A stretch of DNA of 64,000 nucleotides from Prevotella sp. E13-17. Its GTDB lineage: Bacteria > Bacteroidota > Bacteroidia > Bacteroidales > Bacteroidaceae. Position 1 is the stretch's first letter; each line of letters begins with the position of its first letter. Of this stretch, positions 8,803 through 17,107 are shown in pieces. The position numbers were made by a program, and so were the translations under genes. The stretch lies in NCBI RefSeq assembly GCF_022024035.1, contig NZ_CP091787.1, forward strand, positions 682,001 through 746,000. The letters are read 5' to 3'. The notes under the pieces are model-generated. The model did not search any database. It was not told where the DNA came from and worked only from the letters and a program-made list of their open reading frames with translations.

Positions 8803-9594
8803 ATGGATATGAAGAAGAACTTCTTTTATGCATTGATGATGCCCGCACTCTTGCTGGGCGCAGTGTCCTGCACCGACTATCAGGACGACATCGACAAGCT
8901 GGGCGCAGAGAACGATGCCCTGCGCAGTTACAACAACCAGACCATCTCGCAGTTGAACTCCATAGTGTTCCAGACGGAGAAAGGCGTGGTGAACATCACT
9001 GTGGATCAGCCGGCTGCTGCTACCATCGTCTATGAGGTAGAGCCCAAGGAGCTCGCTTCTACACTGGCTGCCGACATCACCCGACTGAGCTTCCTCTGCC
9101 AGCACGATGCTGCAATGGCTATCACTGATGCTAAGGGTGATAACTCCAAGGGGACGCTGACCATCACCGCTACGCCCAGCGGCTTCGACGGCAGCAAGGA
9201 CTACAGCCTCTCACTGCTCTACAGCGAGAACGGACGCTCCTATCAGACGGCTTACACACCCGTGAAGGTGATCACTCACCCCACTGCAGGAAGCCTGACT
9301 ATCAATATCCCTGCCACCGCTGGCGGTAAGTACGGCGTCGGTGCCAGCTATCAGCTCAGCGCCGAGTTCACACCTGCCTACGTCACTGAGACCGAGGTAA
9401 CCTGGAGCGTGGATGATCCTACCATCGCCACCATCAGCGAGGACGGCGTGCTTACACCGCTGAAAAACGGCACCGTAACCATCATCTGCACATCTAAGGA
9501 TAATGCTGAAGCCACCGCTTCTATCACCATTGAAATTACTGGTGGTAACTTACCCTTGGACGAGGGAGGTATCAGTCAGGGTGACGCAGAATAA
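8803..9594 (+). CDS. Lipoprotein with BIG2-like Ig domain
   Basis: 263 residues. The N-terminus ends in a lipobox (G-A-V-S-C) with the lipidated Cys near residue 24. A short helical stretch, about residues 28-50, with charged heptads (D-D-I-D-K-L-G-A-E-N-D-A-L) suggests a coiled coil. The middle is beta-rich. Residues about 170-253 form a BIG2-like Ig domain (V-T-W-S-V-D-D-P-T-I-A-T-I ... G-T-V-T-I-I-C). An internal ATG at 8809 is an equally good start. It is the last gene of the first cluster, with a terminator right after it, and is probably a surface lipoprotein that works with the OmpA-like protein. Function unknown. Confidence 0.8.
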   Translation: MDMKKNFFYALMMPALLLGAVSCTDYQDDIDKLGAENDALRSYNNQTISQLNSIVFQTEKGVVNITVDQPAAATIVYEVEPKELASTLAADITRLSFLCQHDAAMAITDAKGDNSKGTLTITATPSGFDGSKDYSLSLLYSENGRSYQTAYTPVKVITHPTAGSLTINIPATAGGKYGVGASYQLSAEFTPAYVTETEVTWSVDDPTIATISEDGVLTPLKNGTVTIICTSKDNAEATASITIEITGGNLPLDEGGISQGDAE

Positions 9595-9641
9595 TGCGGT
9601 TCGGATTTAAGGTTTTCTAGGTTGTTCAGGATGACCTTGAA

Positions 9642-9676
9642 GGCGTACTCACTTCGCGTGAGTGCGCCGCTTTTTA
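9642..9676 (+). terminator. Rho-independent terminator after the surface-protein cluster
   Basis: GGCGTACTCAC at 9642-9652 pairs with GTGAGTGCGCC at 9658-9668 (one G-U pair), loop TTCGC, followed by GCTTTTTATT. Confidence 0.85.
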
Positions 9677-9695
9677 TTAAAAACAAGTTTTTCCT

Positions 9696-9726
9696 TTTGT
9701 ATTTCTCTCGACTTTTCGTAACTTTG
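9696..9726 (+). promoter_or_regulatory. Bacteroidetes-type promoter, module copy 1
   Basis: TTTG at 9696-9699, a 19-base spacer, then TAACTTTG at 9719-9726. It would start transcription into a hairpin. Confidence 0.7.
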
Positions 9727-9864
9727 CGACTAAAAGTCGCTTAGTTACTTCGTCTCGGCAAAAAAAAGAAATGTCTTTCTTTTGTTTTGCGCTCAACTTT
9801 TCGTAACTTTTCCTTTGGAGAAGTTACTTCGTCTCGGAAATAAGAAGAAAAAACAAGTTTTCCT

Positions 9865-9896
9865 TTTGTATTTCTCTCGACTTTTTCGTAACTTTG
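9865..9896 (+). promoter_or_regulatory. Bacteroidetes-type promoter, module copy 2
   Basis: TTTG at 9865-9868, a 20-base spacer, TAACTTTG at 9889-9896. The expected start near 9902 leaves only about 8 bases before the ATG at 9910 but about 20 before the ATG at 9922, so the latter start is preferred. Confidence 0.75.
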
Positions 9897-9921
9897 CACC
9901 AATAAAAAGATGTGGAACGGA

Positions 9922-10611
9922 ATGGAGAATCAGAAGACCTTATCAAATGATGATCTGCTGCAAGCACTGTTCGTTGAAGAAGGTGGTGAACAGCAGTGGG
10001 TGAGCAATATCCTAAAGCAGGAACGGAATCGGCCTGATGCCTTGAACGAGGCGCAGGTGAAACGTGTGTTGGGCTACCTGCATGATTGTGCACAGAGAGC
10101 AAACGTGTCACAACTGCACCCACAGGTGACTGAAGTACGTCCGCAGGTGCTGGAGTGCGATGTGGTTCGCTTTCAGAACAATAAGGAAAAATGGGTGGCT
10201 TTGGTGGGATTGCTGAATGGTTATCCCTACGAGATATTCACTGGCCTGCAAGATGACGATGAGGGCATCGTGCTGCCAAAGTCGGTGACCAAAGGACGTA
10301 TCGTGAAACAGGTGAATGCTGACGGCACCAAACGTTACGACTTCCAATTCACAAACACACGCGGTTATAAGATCACAGTGGAGGGCTTGTCAGAGCGCTT
10401 CAACCCCGAATACTGGAACTATGCCAAGCTGATCTCTGGCGTTCTGCGCTATCGCATGCCTATAGAGCACGTCATTAAGTTGGTGGCCTCGCTGCAACTT
10501 CAGTCGGAAAGCATCAACACGTGGAAGAACGGTGTGGAGCGTGCTTTGAAGAAGTATGTGCCCGATAGTGCTGATAATGAGGAACAAGCTGTTGAAGAGG
10601 GGACCGTATGA
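9922..10611 (+). CDS. Stand-alone protein like the C-terminal domain of B12-dependent ribonucleotide reductase
   Basis: 229 residues; a longer start at 9910 is possible. From about residue 80 onward the sequence reads like the C-terminal region of class II (NrdJ-type) ribonucleotide reductases of Bacteroidetes: W-V-A-L-V-G-L-L, P-Y-E-I-F-T-G-L, E-G-L-S-x-R-F-N-P-E-Y-W-N-Y-A-K-L-I-S-G-V-L-R-Y and N-T-W-K-N-G-V-E-R-A-L-K-K-Y. The catalytic barrel (roughly 600 residues) is missing, and so are the C-terminal zinc-ribbon cysteines. The first 75 or so residues are helical and unrecognised. The frame is intact, has its own promoter and overlaps folB by four bases, so it looks like an expressed small protein rather than a decaying fragment. 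A role is not known; it could be a regulatory or substrate-handling module. Confidence 0.65.
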   Translation: MENQKTLSNDDLLQALFVEEGGEQQWVSNILKQERNRPDALNEAQVKRVLGYLHDCAQRANVSQLHPQVTEVRPQVLECDVVRFQNNKEKWVALVGLLNGYPYEIFTGLQDDDEGIVLPKSVTKGRIVKQVNADGTKRYDFQFTNTRGYKITVEGLSERFNPEYWNYAKLISGVLRYRMPIEHVIKLVASLQLQSESINTWKNGVERALKKYVPDSADNEEQAVEEGTV

Positions 10612-10997
10612 CGACCATTGCACGCAGTGAAGTGCTGCTCTGTGAGGCCCGATTCTATGCGTTTCATGGGGTGATGCCTCAGGAACGGAAAGTGGGTGCC
10701 GAATATACTGTCAGCGTGACGGTGGGCTATGATTATGCCAAAGCAGCCGAGAGCGACGAGGTGGACGACACTCTGAACTATGCTGAGCTGTATGAATTGG
10801 TGAAACATGAGATGCAACAGCCTTCGAAACTACTGGAGCATGTGGCACTGCGTATGGGTGAGGCTATCTTCCAGAAATGGTCACAGGCTGCATATGCCGA
10901 CATACGGGTGATGAAGAACAACCCACCGATGGGGGCTGCCTGCGCAGGAGCAGGCGTCAACCTGCATCTTGTAAACGACAAAACAAAGAAATGCTAA
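10608..10997 (+). CDS. folB: Dihydroneopterin aldolase (folate synthesis)
   Basis: 129 residues, the usual size. It converts 7,8-dihydroneopterin to 6-hydroxymethyl-dihydropterin in the cytosol. Family marks include A-R-F-Y-A-F-H-G-V-x-x-x-E-R-K-V-G at the start, D-D-T-L-N-Y-A-E-L-Y in the middle and L-L-E-H-V-A-L-R near the substrate pocket, plus the K-N-N-P-P-M region. It overlaps the upstream gene by ATGA and the downstream amidase start by seven bases, so the three genes are translationally coupled. Confidence 0.93.
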   Translation: MTTIARSEVLLCEARFYAFHGVMPQERKVGAEYTVSVTVGYDYAKAAESDEVDDTLNYAELYELVKHEMQQPSKLLEHVALRMGEAIFQKWSQAAYADIRVMKNNPPMGAACAGAGVNLHLVNDKTKKC

Positions 10998-12253
10998 GAA
11001 GATTATTATATACCTTTTTTATATTATTGGGGATGACCTGTACCATGACGGCAGCAGGAAAACATCGCTATACGTTGGTGATTGATGCTGGACATGGCGG
11101 AAAGGATGCCGGCGCACTTGGCAAACGATCGAAAGAGAAGAACATTAACTTGAGTGTAGCGTTGGCTTTTGGACGCTACGTGGAGCAGAACTGCCCCGAC
11201 GTAAGGGTCATCTATACCCGTAAGACTGATGTGTTCATTCCTTTGCACGAACGTGCCAGCATTGCCAATAGAAACAAGGCGGATGTGTTTATCTCGATAC
11301 ACACCAACTCTGTGGCAAGTAAGAAACCAGTCACGGGACTGGAAACCTACACCATGGGTATGCGGCGCAGCGACGAGAAACTGAGTGCTGCTATGCGCGA
11401 GAACAACGTGGTGCTGATAGAGCAAGACTACCAACAGCACTATGCAGGCTTTGACCCGCGTTCGCCAGAGAGCTATATCATCTTTGAGATGATCAATGAC
11501 GACAACATGCTGGAGAGCGTAGAACTGGCAAAACTGATACAGAAACGTGTCTGTGCTACGGCAGGACGTCCTAACAAGGGTGTGAAGCAGGATGCTTTCC
11601 TGGTGCTGCGCGAGACCTCTATGCCTGCCTGTTTAGTGGAGTTGGGCTATATCAGCACTGCATCGGAAGAGGCCTATCTGACCAATCCTGCCAATGTGGA
11701 TGCTATGGGGCGTGGCATTTATCAGGCATTCTTGGAATTTAAGAACAAGAGTCAGGGCGTCACGCCTGCATTGCCTGCAAAGACAACGTCAAAAGTAAGT
11801 CAGCCCGCAGAAACAACTAAGCCCGCTGAAACACCTGCACCGACAGAGACAGTCAAGCAGGTTGAACCAGACAAGACGACAGAGGCAACTGTCATCGAAG
11901 TATCTGCCAAGGCTGTAGAACCTGTTGTGGCCGAGGAAGAGAAACCCGTTGGACGGACAGAGGAATCCGCTCCAGTAGGTCATACATCGGCTCCTGTGTT
12001 TAAGGTACAGTTTCTTACCAGCGAACGACAGTTGCGTGTGGGTAATGAACGCTTTAAGGGACTGAAGGATGTAGAGAGTTATAAGGATGGAGGGCTGTGG
12101 AAGTACACCGTGGGTGCCTCGACCGATTACAAGCTGATCAGCGAGAAACGCAGCGAGGTGGCCAAGAAATTCCCCGAGGCTTTTATTGTTGCCTTCAAAG
12201 ACGGCGTGCGCATCAGTGTGCAGGACGCCATTCGTGAATATAAAAACAAATAA
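10991..12253 (+). CDS. N-acetylmuramoyl-L-alanine amidase with C-terminal SPOR-like domain
   Basis: 420 residues from the ATG at 10991. The start was chosen because it gives a proper signal peptide (M-L-R-R-L-L-Y-T ... M-T-A-A-G), whereas an upstream in-frame start would bury it. Amidase_3 fold at about residues 25-235: the zinc ligands include the His of D-A-G-H-G-G and the His of S-I-H-T-N, with a catalytic Glu in L-V-E-L-G-Y. It cleaves the amide bond between muramic acid and the stem peptide. Residues about 245-330 are a Pro/Thr/Glu-rich linker. The last 85 residues resemble a SPOR-type peptidoglycan-binding domain, suited to septal targeting. It lies between folB and the MCE gene. Confidence 0.92.
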   Translation: MLRRLLYTFFILLGMTCTMTAAGKHRYTLVIDAGHGGKDAGALGKRSKEKNINLSVALAFGRYVEQNCPDVRVIYTRKTDVFIPLHERASIANRNKADVFISIHTNSVASKKPVTGLETYTMGMRRSDEKLSAAMRENNVVLIEQDYQQHYAGFDPRSPESYIIFEMINDDNMLESVELAKLIQKRVCATAGRPNKGVKQDAFLVLRETSMPACLVELGYISTASEEAYLTNPANVDAMGRGIYQAFLEFKNKSQGVTPALPAKTTSKVSQPAETTKPAETPAPTETVKQVEPDKTTEATVIEVSAKAVEPVVAEEEKPVGRTEESAPVGHTSAPVFKVQFLTSERQLRVGNERFKGLKDVESYKDGGLWKYTVGASTDYKLISEKRSEVAKKFPEAFIVAFKDGVRISVQDAIREYKNK

Positions 12254-12276
12254 GAAATAAAAATAGAAAGGAAACC

Positions 12277-13179
12277 ATGAAGTATTTTACAAAGGAAGTA
12301 AGAATAGGCTTGATGGCCATTGTGAGCATCATTGTTCTGTTTGCTGGCATGCAGTTCCTGAAAGGATTGAATCTGTTCAACAGAGGCAATGAATACTATG
12401 CAAAGTTTGACAACGTCAGTGGCTTGTCGGCATCGAGTCCTATCTATGCCAATGGCTTCAAAGTAGGTGTTGTCAAGAAGATCATCTATGACTATCATAA
12501 TCCAAAGAACATCTTGGCCTTGGTGGAACTGAACAAGAAGTTGCAGTTGCCTGTTGGTACTTCAGCCGAGATTTCGAGTGATCTGCTGGGTAATGTGAAG
12601 ATGGAACTGAAATTCGGTAAAAATCCGTTAGAACTGATGGAGGTGGGCGACACCATCAGGGGCGAGATAGCTCGTGGCTCAATGGATCAAGCTGCCGACA
12701 TGCTGCCACAGCTTGAGGCCATGATTCCAAAGGTGGACTCTATCTTGATGAGTCTGAACAAACTGTTGGCAGACCCTGCATTGGCAAGTATCCTTCATAA
12801 TGTGGATGGCGTGACTGCCAATCTCACCACAACCACCAGCGAGTTGAACACCTTGACAGCCTCTTTGAACAAACAGATGCCACAGATGTTGAAAAAGGCT
12901 GATGGTGTACTGGCCAATACAGAGGGCTTCACCCGTCAACTGAACGAGATGAACTTGGCTGCAACGATGAATAAGGTGGATGCTACCATGGACAATCTGC
13001 AGCAAACCACCGACAAGATGAATAGCAAGGAGGGCACTCTGGGGCTGCTGATTAATGATCGTGCGCTCTATAACAACCTTAACGCAACGATGTATCACGC
13101 TGATTCTTTAATGATGGATTTGCGCTTGCATCCCAAACGCTATGTTCACTTCTCGGTATTTGGCAGGAAAGGAAACTAA
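12277..13179 (+). CDS. MCE/MlaD-family lipid-transport substrate-binding protein
   Basis: 300 residues. One N-terminal membrane helix (about 9-28) anchors it in the inner membrane. The MCE domain follows at about 35-115 (V-S-G-L-S-A-S-S-P-I-Y-A-N-G-F-K-V-G-V-V) and forms the hexameric ring that binds phospholipid in the periplasm. The remainder is helical and Asn/Thr/Met-rich, fitting the needle or coiled extension of long MCE proteins. In Bacteroidetes the permease and ATPase partners are often elsewhere; none is next to it here. It follows the amidase by 23 bases and is probably co-transcribed. Confidence 0.88.
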   Translation: MKYFTKEVRIGLMAIVSIIVLFAGMQFLKGLNLFNRGNEYYAKFDNVSGLSASSPIYANGFKVGVVKKIIYDYHNPKNILALVELNKKLQLPVGTSAEISSDLLGNVKMELKFGKNPLELMEVGDTIRGEIARGSMDQAADMLPQLEAMIPKVDSILMSLNKLLADPALASILHNVDGVTANLTTTTSELNTLTASLNKQMPQMLKKADGVLANTEGFTRQLNEMNLAATMNKVDATMDNLQQTTDKMNSKEGTLGLLINDRALYNNLNATMYHADSLMMDLRLHPKRYVHFSVFGRKGN

Positions 13180-13361
13180 TTTTATTTTGTCTAAATAACA
13201 AATTGCTCAATTTTATGGTTGGATACCTGCTAAATAGTTGAATAATAGCATGTTTGAATTACACAAGGGGCTATGTTTTATTCATTATCGTGAAACGTTG
13301 TAATTGCCCTATTTTTAAGGAGTTGCGATGTTTGTAAACACGGGAGCGTGATTTAAGTGAT

Positions 13362-13392
13362 TTTGAAAAATAAAAAAAAAGTGCGAACTTTG
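13362..13392 (+). promoter_or_regulatory. Likely dnaA promoter
   Basis: TTTG at 13362-13365, a 19-base spacer, then GAACTTTG at 13385-13392, one base off TAnnTTTG. The expected start near 13398 gives a leader of about 65 bases. In the 283-base gap before dnaA I found no gene and no clear DnaA-box cluster. Confidence 0.6.
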
Positions 13393-13462
13393 CACTCACA
13401 AGTTGAGAAATAGGAAGACACCTATCTTTTAACATAATATAAAAAAAGTATTAACGCCTAAG

Positions 13463-14872
13463 ATGCAAAATAATTATAAGATGCTTTGGGACAACTGCCT
13501 GCATCTGATCAAGCAGAATGTTTCGGAGCAAATATATAAAACGTGGTTTGAGCCAATCGTTTTCGAGTCGTATGACCCTGAAAAGAGAACGCTATTGGTA
13601 CAAGTTCCAAGTCCCTATATCTACGAGTACTTGGAGCAATACTACGTGCGTTTGATAGCTTGGGCGCTGAACAAAAGCTTCAACGAGAACGTCAAGTTGA
13701 CCTATCGACTGGTTACGGATAAGGTTAACAAGAAGATACAAGACTGGGAGAGTGAGGGAGACTCATCCATCGATGAAGTGCCTCCAAGAGCACGTGCCAA
13801 TAAGGCACCTTCGACCATCGAGGCTGCAGTGCCACAGGACTTGAACCCTATGCTTGACACCAAGAAGACGTTCGATAACTATATTGAGGGTGCCTCGAAC
13901 AAGTTGCCTCGCACGGTAGGTCTTTCCATAGCCGAACATCCTGGCAAATCTACCTTCAATCCTTTCTTCGTTTTTGGTCCGTCGGGCTGTGGTAAGACGC
14001 ACCTCATCAATGCCATTGGCTTGAGGTGCAAACGGATGTACCCGAAAAAGCGTGTGCTTTATATCTCAGCACGTCTGTTTCAGGTGCAGTTTACCGACTC
14101 TGTACGGCAGAACACCACCAACGACTTTATCAACTTCTATCAGAGTTTGGACGTGCTCATCGTGGATGATATCCAAGAGTGGGCCAGTGCGAAGGAGACG
14201 CTGAACACGTTCTTCCACATCTTCGACCACCTGTTCCGTTTGGGTAAGCAGATTATCCTTGCCAGCGACCGTCCTCCTGTGGATTTGACATGGGTGAAGG
14301 ACCGCCTGTTGACACGTTTCTCTTGCGGACTGATTGCCGAGCTTGAAAAGCCCAACGTGCAGCTCTGTGTGGATATCCTGGAGTCAAAGTGTCGTCGAGA
14401 CGGTTTGAAGATCTCCAAGGAAGTGTTGCAGTACGTGGCACAGACCGCCAACGGAAGTGTGCGTGACTTGGAGGGCGTGCTGAATTCATTGTTGGCCTAT
14501 AGCATTGTCTATAACTCTAATATCGACTTGCATCTGGCTGAGCGCGTCATCAAGCGTGCGGTGAAGATAGACAATCATCCGCTCACCATCGATGATATCA
14601 TGGAGACAGTGTGCAAGCACTACGGCGTGAACCAGCAGCAAGTGTTTAGCAAGAGCCGTAAGCGTGAGTTTGTGCAGGCCCGTCAGATATCGATGTATTT
14701 GGCACAGAAGTACACCAAGATGCCCGCCTCACGCATCGGACAGTTGATTGGCGGACGCGACCATTCAACGGTGCTCTACAGTTGTTCCAGCGTGGAGAAG
14801 CAGTTGAAGGTGAATCAAGCCTTCAGGGAGGAGATGAACAGCATAGAGCATTCATTTAAGTTGAAACAATAG
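13463..14872 (+). CDS. dnaA: Chromosomal replication initiator DnaA
   Basis: 469 residues, the normal length. Domain I (about 1-90) starts with the W-x-x-C-L-x-x-I-K-x-x-V helix. Domain III AAA+ ATPase has Walker A G-P-S-G-C-G-K-T near residue 172 and Walker B L-I-V-D-D-I-Q near 232. Domain IV carries the DnaA-box signature G-G-R-D-H-S-T-V-L-Y near residue 430. It opens oriC and recruits the helicase. It has its own promoter and a strong terminator. The gene is not flanked by dnaN or gyrB, and I see no origin-like cluster next to it. Confidence 0.98.
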   Translation: MQNNYKMLWDNCLHLIKQNVSEQIYKTWFEPIVFESYDPEKRTLLVQVPSPYIYEYLEQYYVRLIAWALNKSFNENVKLTYRLVTDKVNKKIQDWESEGDSSIDEVPPRARANKAPSTIEAAVPQDLNPMLDTKKTFDNYIEGASNKLPRTVGLSIAEHPGKSTFNPFFVFGPSGCGKTHLINAIGLRCKRMYPKKRVLYISARLFQVQFTDSVRQNTTNDFINFYQSLDVLIVDDIQEWASAKETLNTFFHIFDHLFRLGKQIILASDRPPVDLTWVKDRLLTRFSCGLIAELEKPNVQLCVDILESKCRRDGLKISKEVLQYVAQTANGSVRDLEGVLNSLLAYSIVYNSNIDLHLAERVIKRAVKIDNHPLTIDDIMETVCKHYGVNQQQVFSKSRKREFVQARQISMYLAQKYTKMPASRIGQLIGGRDHSTVLYSCSSVEKQLKVNQAFREEMNSIEHSFKLKQ

Positions 14873-14883
14873 TTTAGATAGCA

Positions 14884-14934
14884 TATCATAAAAAACGCCC
14901 GTTCAGTTCGAACTGAACGGGCGTTTTTTTATGA
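14884..14934. terminator. Strong bidirectional terminator between dnaA and the lyase locus
   Basis: A near-perfect palindrome centred on TTCGAA (14907-14912): ACGCCCGTTCAGTT pairs with AACTGAACGGGCGT, flanked by A and T runs on both sides. It serves dnaA and the convergent minus-strand gene. A separate small hairpin (GCAGCGG/CCGCTGC, 14942-14960) follows. Confidence 0.93.
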
Positions 14935-14980
14935 TGGTGGTGCAGCGGCTCAACCGCTGCCTACGGGGAATTGGGGAATT

Positions 14981-17104
14981 CTATTTGGCAAGATATTTTT
15001 TGCCGTTGTGGATGTAGATGCCGTGCTGCGGCTTCTCGATGCGCTGCCCCTGCAGGTTGTAGTATGCCTTGTCCTGAGTGGTTGGTGCACTCTTCACTTC
15101 CTGGATGCCCGTAGGATCTACGCCCTGGAACGACTCGATGAAGTCGGGCAGGTAATAGCCCAGATGAGGAGGCTGGTTGTAGGCCACGTTCTGCCAGCAG
15201 ATGCCCATGCGATACACATGGTCGTGCATCAGGGTGGGGACGCGGTATTTTGTGGTTGTCAGCGTTGTGTAGATATTCAGTGCATCATTTGTGGCATTGC
15301 GTAGTATGAGCTCTTCGCGCCAGTCGCCAAAGATATCGGCAGAGAGACAAGGCGTGGCCTTCGTGTCATTGTTCGACAGACCGCTTGGATATGAGCGGCT
15401 GCTTAGTCCAAGTCTGGTGGCAGATGTCGTGGCATGATATTTATAGATGTTGATATCATCCTGTAGTTCGTCCAGTGCGTCACCATCCCAATAAATTCGG
15501 AAATTCATCGACGGCATCACTGTGCCTACCTGATCTTTGGTGATAGCATTGAACGGATTTTGGATTCTGTCGCTGCTGTTGAATCCACCGTAGGCCGACC
15601 AGAACTCATAGCCACGAGTATCAGCAATGATATCGGCAGCCAAGCCACGACCGTTGTCTTTCCCTGACTGTCCGCCCTTCAAGAGAATCTCACCGGTAGC
15701 AGCATCATGGATATCCCATGCGTAGGGTCCTTTTTCCTCATGTACATCGAAAACCTCAAGTCCGGGACGATCGGGATTAAGATCACCCATATGTATGGCG
15801 TCGCCATGACCGAAGCCCGTAGCATAGAGCAGATTTCCATTGTCATCAACGGCTGCTGCGCCCCAGATAATTTCATCTTTGCCATCGCCATCAACATCGG
15901 CCACACTGAGGTTGTGGTTGCCATTAGCAAACATTGTATTGCTGCCACTGCCACTGGTGGCCTGAGGAGCTGTCACTTTTGCAGACTCCTTTAAATCTGC
16001 ATCGACCACCGACCATTGTGTGTTAGAATCGGAACGATGAAGCCAGCGATGCTTCAATTGTGTACCATCGAAGTCCACAGCCCATACATAGGCATAACTA
16101 TAGTAGCCGCGGCAGAAAATACCACTGGGATTAGCCTCTGGTCCACTCAGATAGGCTACAGCAGCCAAATAACGGTCGCCACGGTTGTAGCCGTGGTTAT
16201 CCGTCTTGCCAACCGCCCAATTAAATGTTCCGTCTGCTTCGCTCAGTTCGGTCTTGGTATTACGGTTGGGATAGTAGGCAATGGTGTTGATGGCTTTACC
16301 AGTTAAGCCATTGAAGACGGTCAGATACTCGTGTCCGCCATCCATGCGTCCCGATGATGTAATCCATGATTTGGTGTTGTCTGCCGATTTGATGGTGACA
16401 TTTGAAGTAGCTTGGTTCACATAAGTGCCTTGGCTGTCCTTAGAGCCGGGGGCAGTCTTACACATCATCTCTGCCTTGCCGTCGCCATCGAAGTCATAGA
16501 CCATAAATTGCGTGTAGTGGGCACCAGCACGTATGTTCTGTCCCAGATCTATGCGCCATAGCTTTGTTCCATCCAGCTTATAGCAGTCTATTAACACGGG
16601 GCCGGTAATACCATCCTGACTATTGTCCTTAGAGTTGGAGGGATCCCATTTGACAAAGATCTCATATTGTCCATCGCCATCCACATCTCCCACCGAACAA
16701 TCGTTAGGCGAATAGCTGTAGTCACCACTTCCTGCGGGCTTGTCAAGAGGCAACTCAAGGAAAGCTTTGCTCCAAGGGCTGACAGCCTTTGTCGTTTCTG
16801 TCAGTTGACCGTTTTGATAGACATTCACTTGATAGGTGTCAGTGGCAGAACCAGATGTTGACATGAAGGTTGCACCGATGATGTCACTTTTCAGGGACTG
16901 TCCATTTTTCAATACCTCGAATGATGTATTAGGTGTATCAGTGCCCAGCATACGCCAGCTGATGAAGTGCTTATTGGACTGCGGTACAACGACCAGTCCA
17001 CGATCCAGCTTTTCCATCTGGCTTGCTGGCGTATCACTTGGCTTTTGTGCGTAGCCCGTTGATGCTGTCAAGAGGGCGCACAGTGTGATAATACTTTTTC
17101 TCAT
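14981..17104 (-). CDS. Rhamnogalacturonan endolyase, PL11 family
   Basis: 707 residues with a signal peptide ending at about residue 19 (G-Y-A-Q). The sequence reads as a PL11 (YesW-type) eight-bladed propeller that cuts the rhamnose-galacturonate backbone of rhamnogalacturonan I by beta-elimination. The hallmark calcium-binding D-x-D-G-D-G loops appear at V-G-D-V-D-G-D-G, V-Y-D-F-D-G-D-G and V-A-D-V-D-G-D-G, along with F-G-D-W-R-E-E and Y-N-Q-P-P-H. The C-terminus has the shared tail Y-N-L-Q-G-Q-R ... G-I-Y-I-H-N-G-K-K-Y-L-A-K, suggesting type IX secretion. It lies three bases after the larger PL11 gene and is the last gene of the locus. Confidence 0.92.
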   Translation of the reverse strand: MRKSIITLCALLTASTGYAQKPSDTPASQMEKLDRGLVVVPQSNKHFISWRMLGTDTPNTSFEVLKNGQSLKSDIIGATFMSTSGSATDTYQVNVYQNGQLTETTKAVSPWSKAFLELPLDKPAGSGDYSYSPNDCSVGDVDGDGQYEIFVKWDPSNSKDNSQDGITGPVLIDCYKLDGTKLWRIDLGQNIRAGAHYTQFMVYDFDGDGKAEMMCKTAPGSKDSQGTYVNQATSNVTIKSADNTKSWITSSGRMDGGHEYLTVFNGLTGKAINTIAYYPNRNTKTELSEADGTFNWAVGKTDNHGYNRGDRYLAAVAYLSGPEANPSGIFCRGYYSYAYVWAVDFDGTQLKHRWLHRSDSNTQWSVVDADLKESAKVTAPQATSGSGSNTMFANGNHNLSVADVDGDGKDEIIWGAAAVDDNGNLLYATGFGHGDAIHMGDLNPDRPGLEVFDVHEEKGPYAWDIHDAATGEILLKGGQSGKDNGRGLAADIIADTRGYEFWSAYGGFNSSDRIQNPFNAITKDQVGTVMPSMNFRIYWDGDALDELQDDINIYKYHATTSATRLGLSSRSYPSGLSNNDTKATPCLSADIFGDWREELILRNATNDALNIYTTLTTTKYRVPTLMHDHVYRMGICWQNVAYNQPPHLGYYLPDFIESFQGVDPTGIQEVKSAPTTQDKAYYNLQGQRIEKPQHGIYIHNGKKYLAK

Positions 17105-17107
17105 GTT

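Larger units (their letters stand above)
9677..9909 (+). repeat. Duplicated promoter-hairpin module
   Basis: The gap between the terminator and the next gene holds no gene. A block of about 49 bases (9679-9727) recurs at 9848-9897, and each copy contains a promoter. After copy 1 comes a long hairpin, GTAACT...AGTTAC with inner CGACT/AGTCG (9718-9749), ending in ACTTCGTCTCGG. A second hairpin (GTAACTT...AAGTTAC, 9802-9826) also ends in ACTTCGTCTCGG. The second full promoter then drives the next gene. Confidence 0.75.

Noticed and set aside
9782..10003. 73-residue open frame starting in the promoter-repeat region
   Set aside because: It crosses both the repeat and the start of the next gene in another frame and has no features of a protein.
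13180..13462. Replication origin next to dnaA
   Set aside because: AT-rich, but no cluster of TTATCCACA-like boxes was found; dnaA and oriC are often apart in Bacteroidetes.
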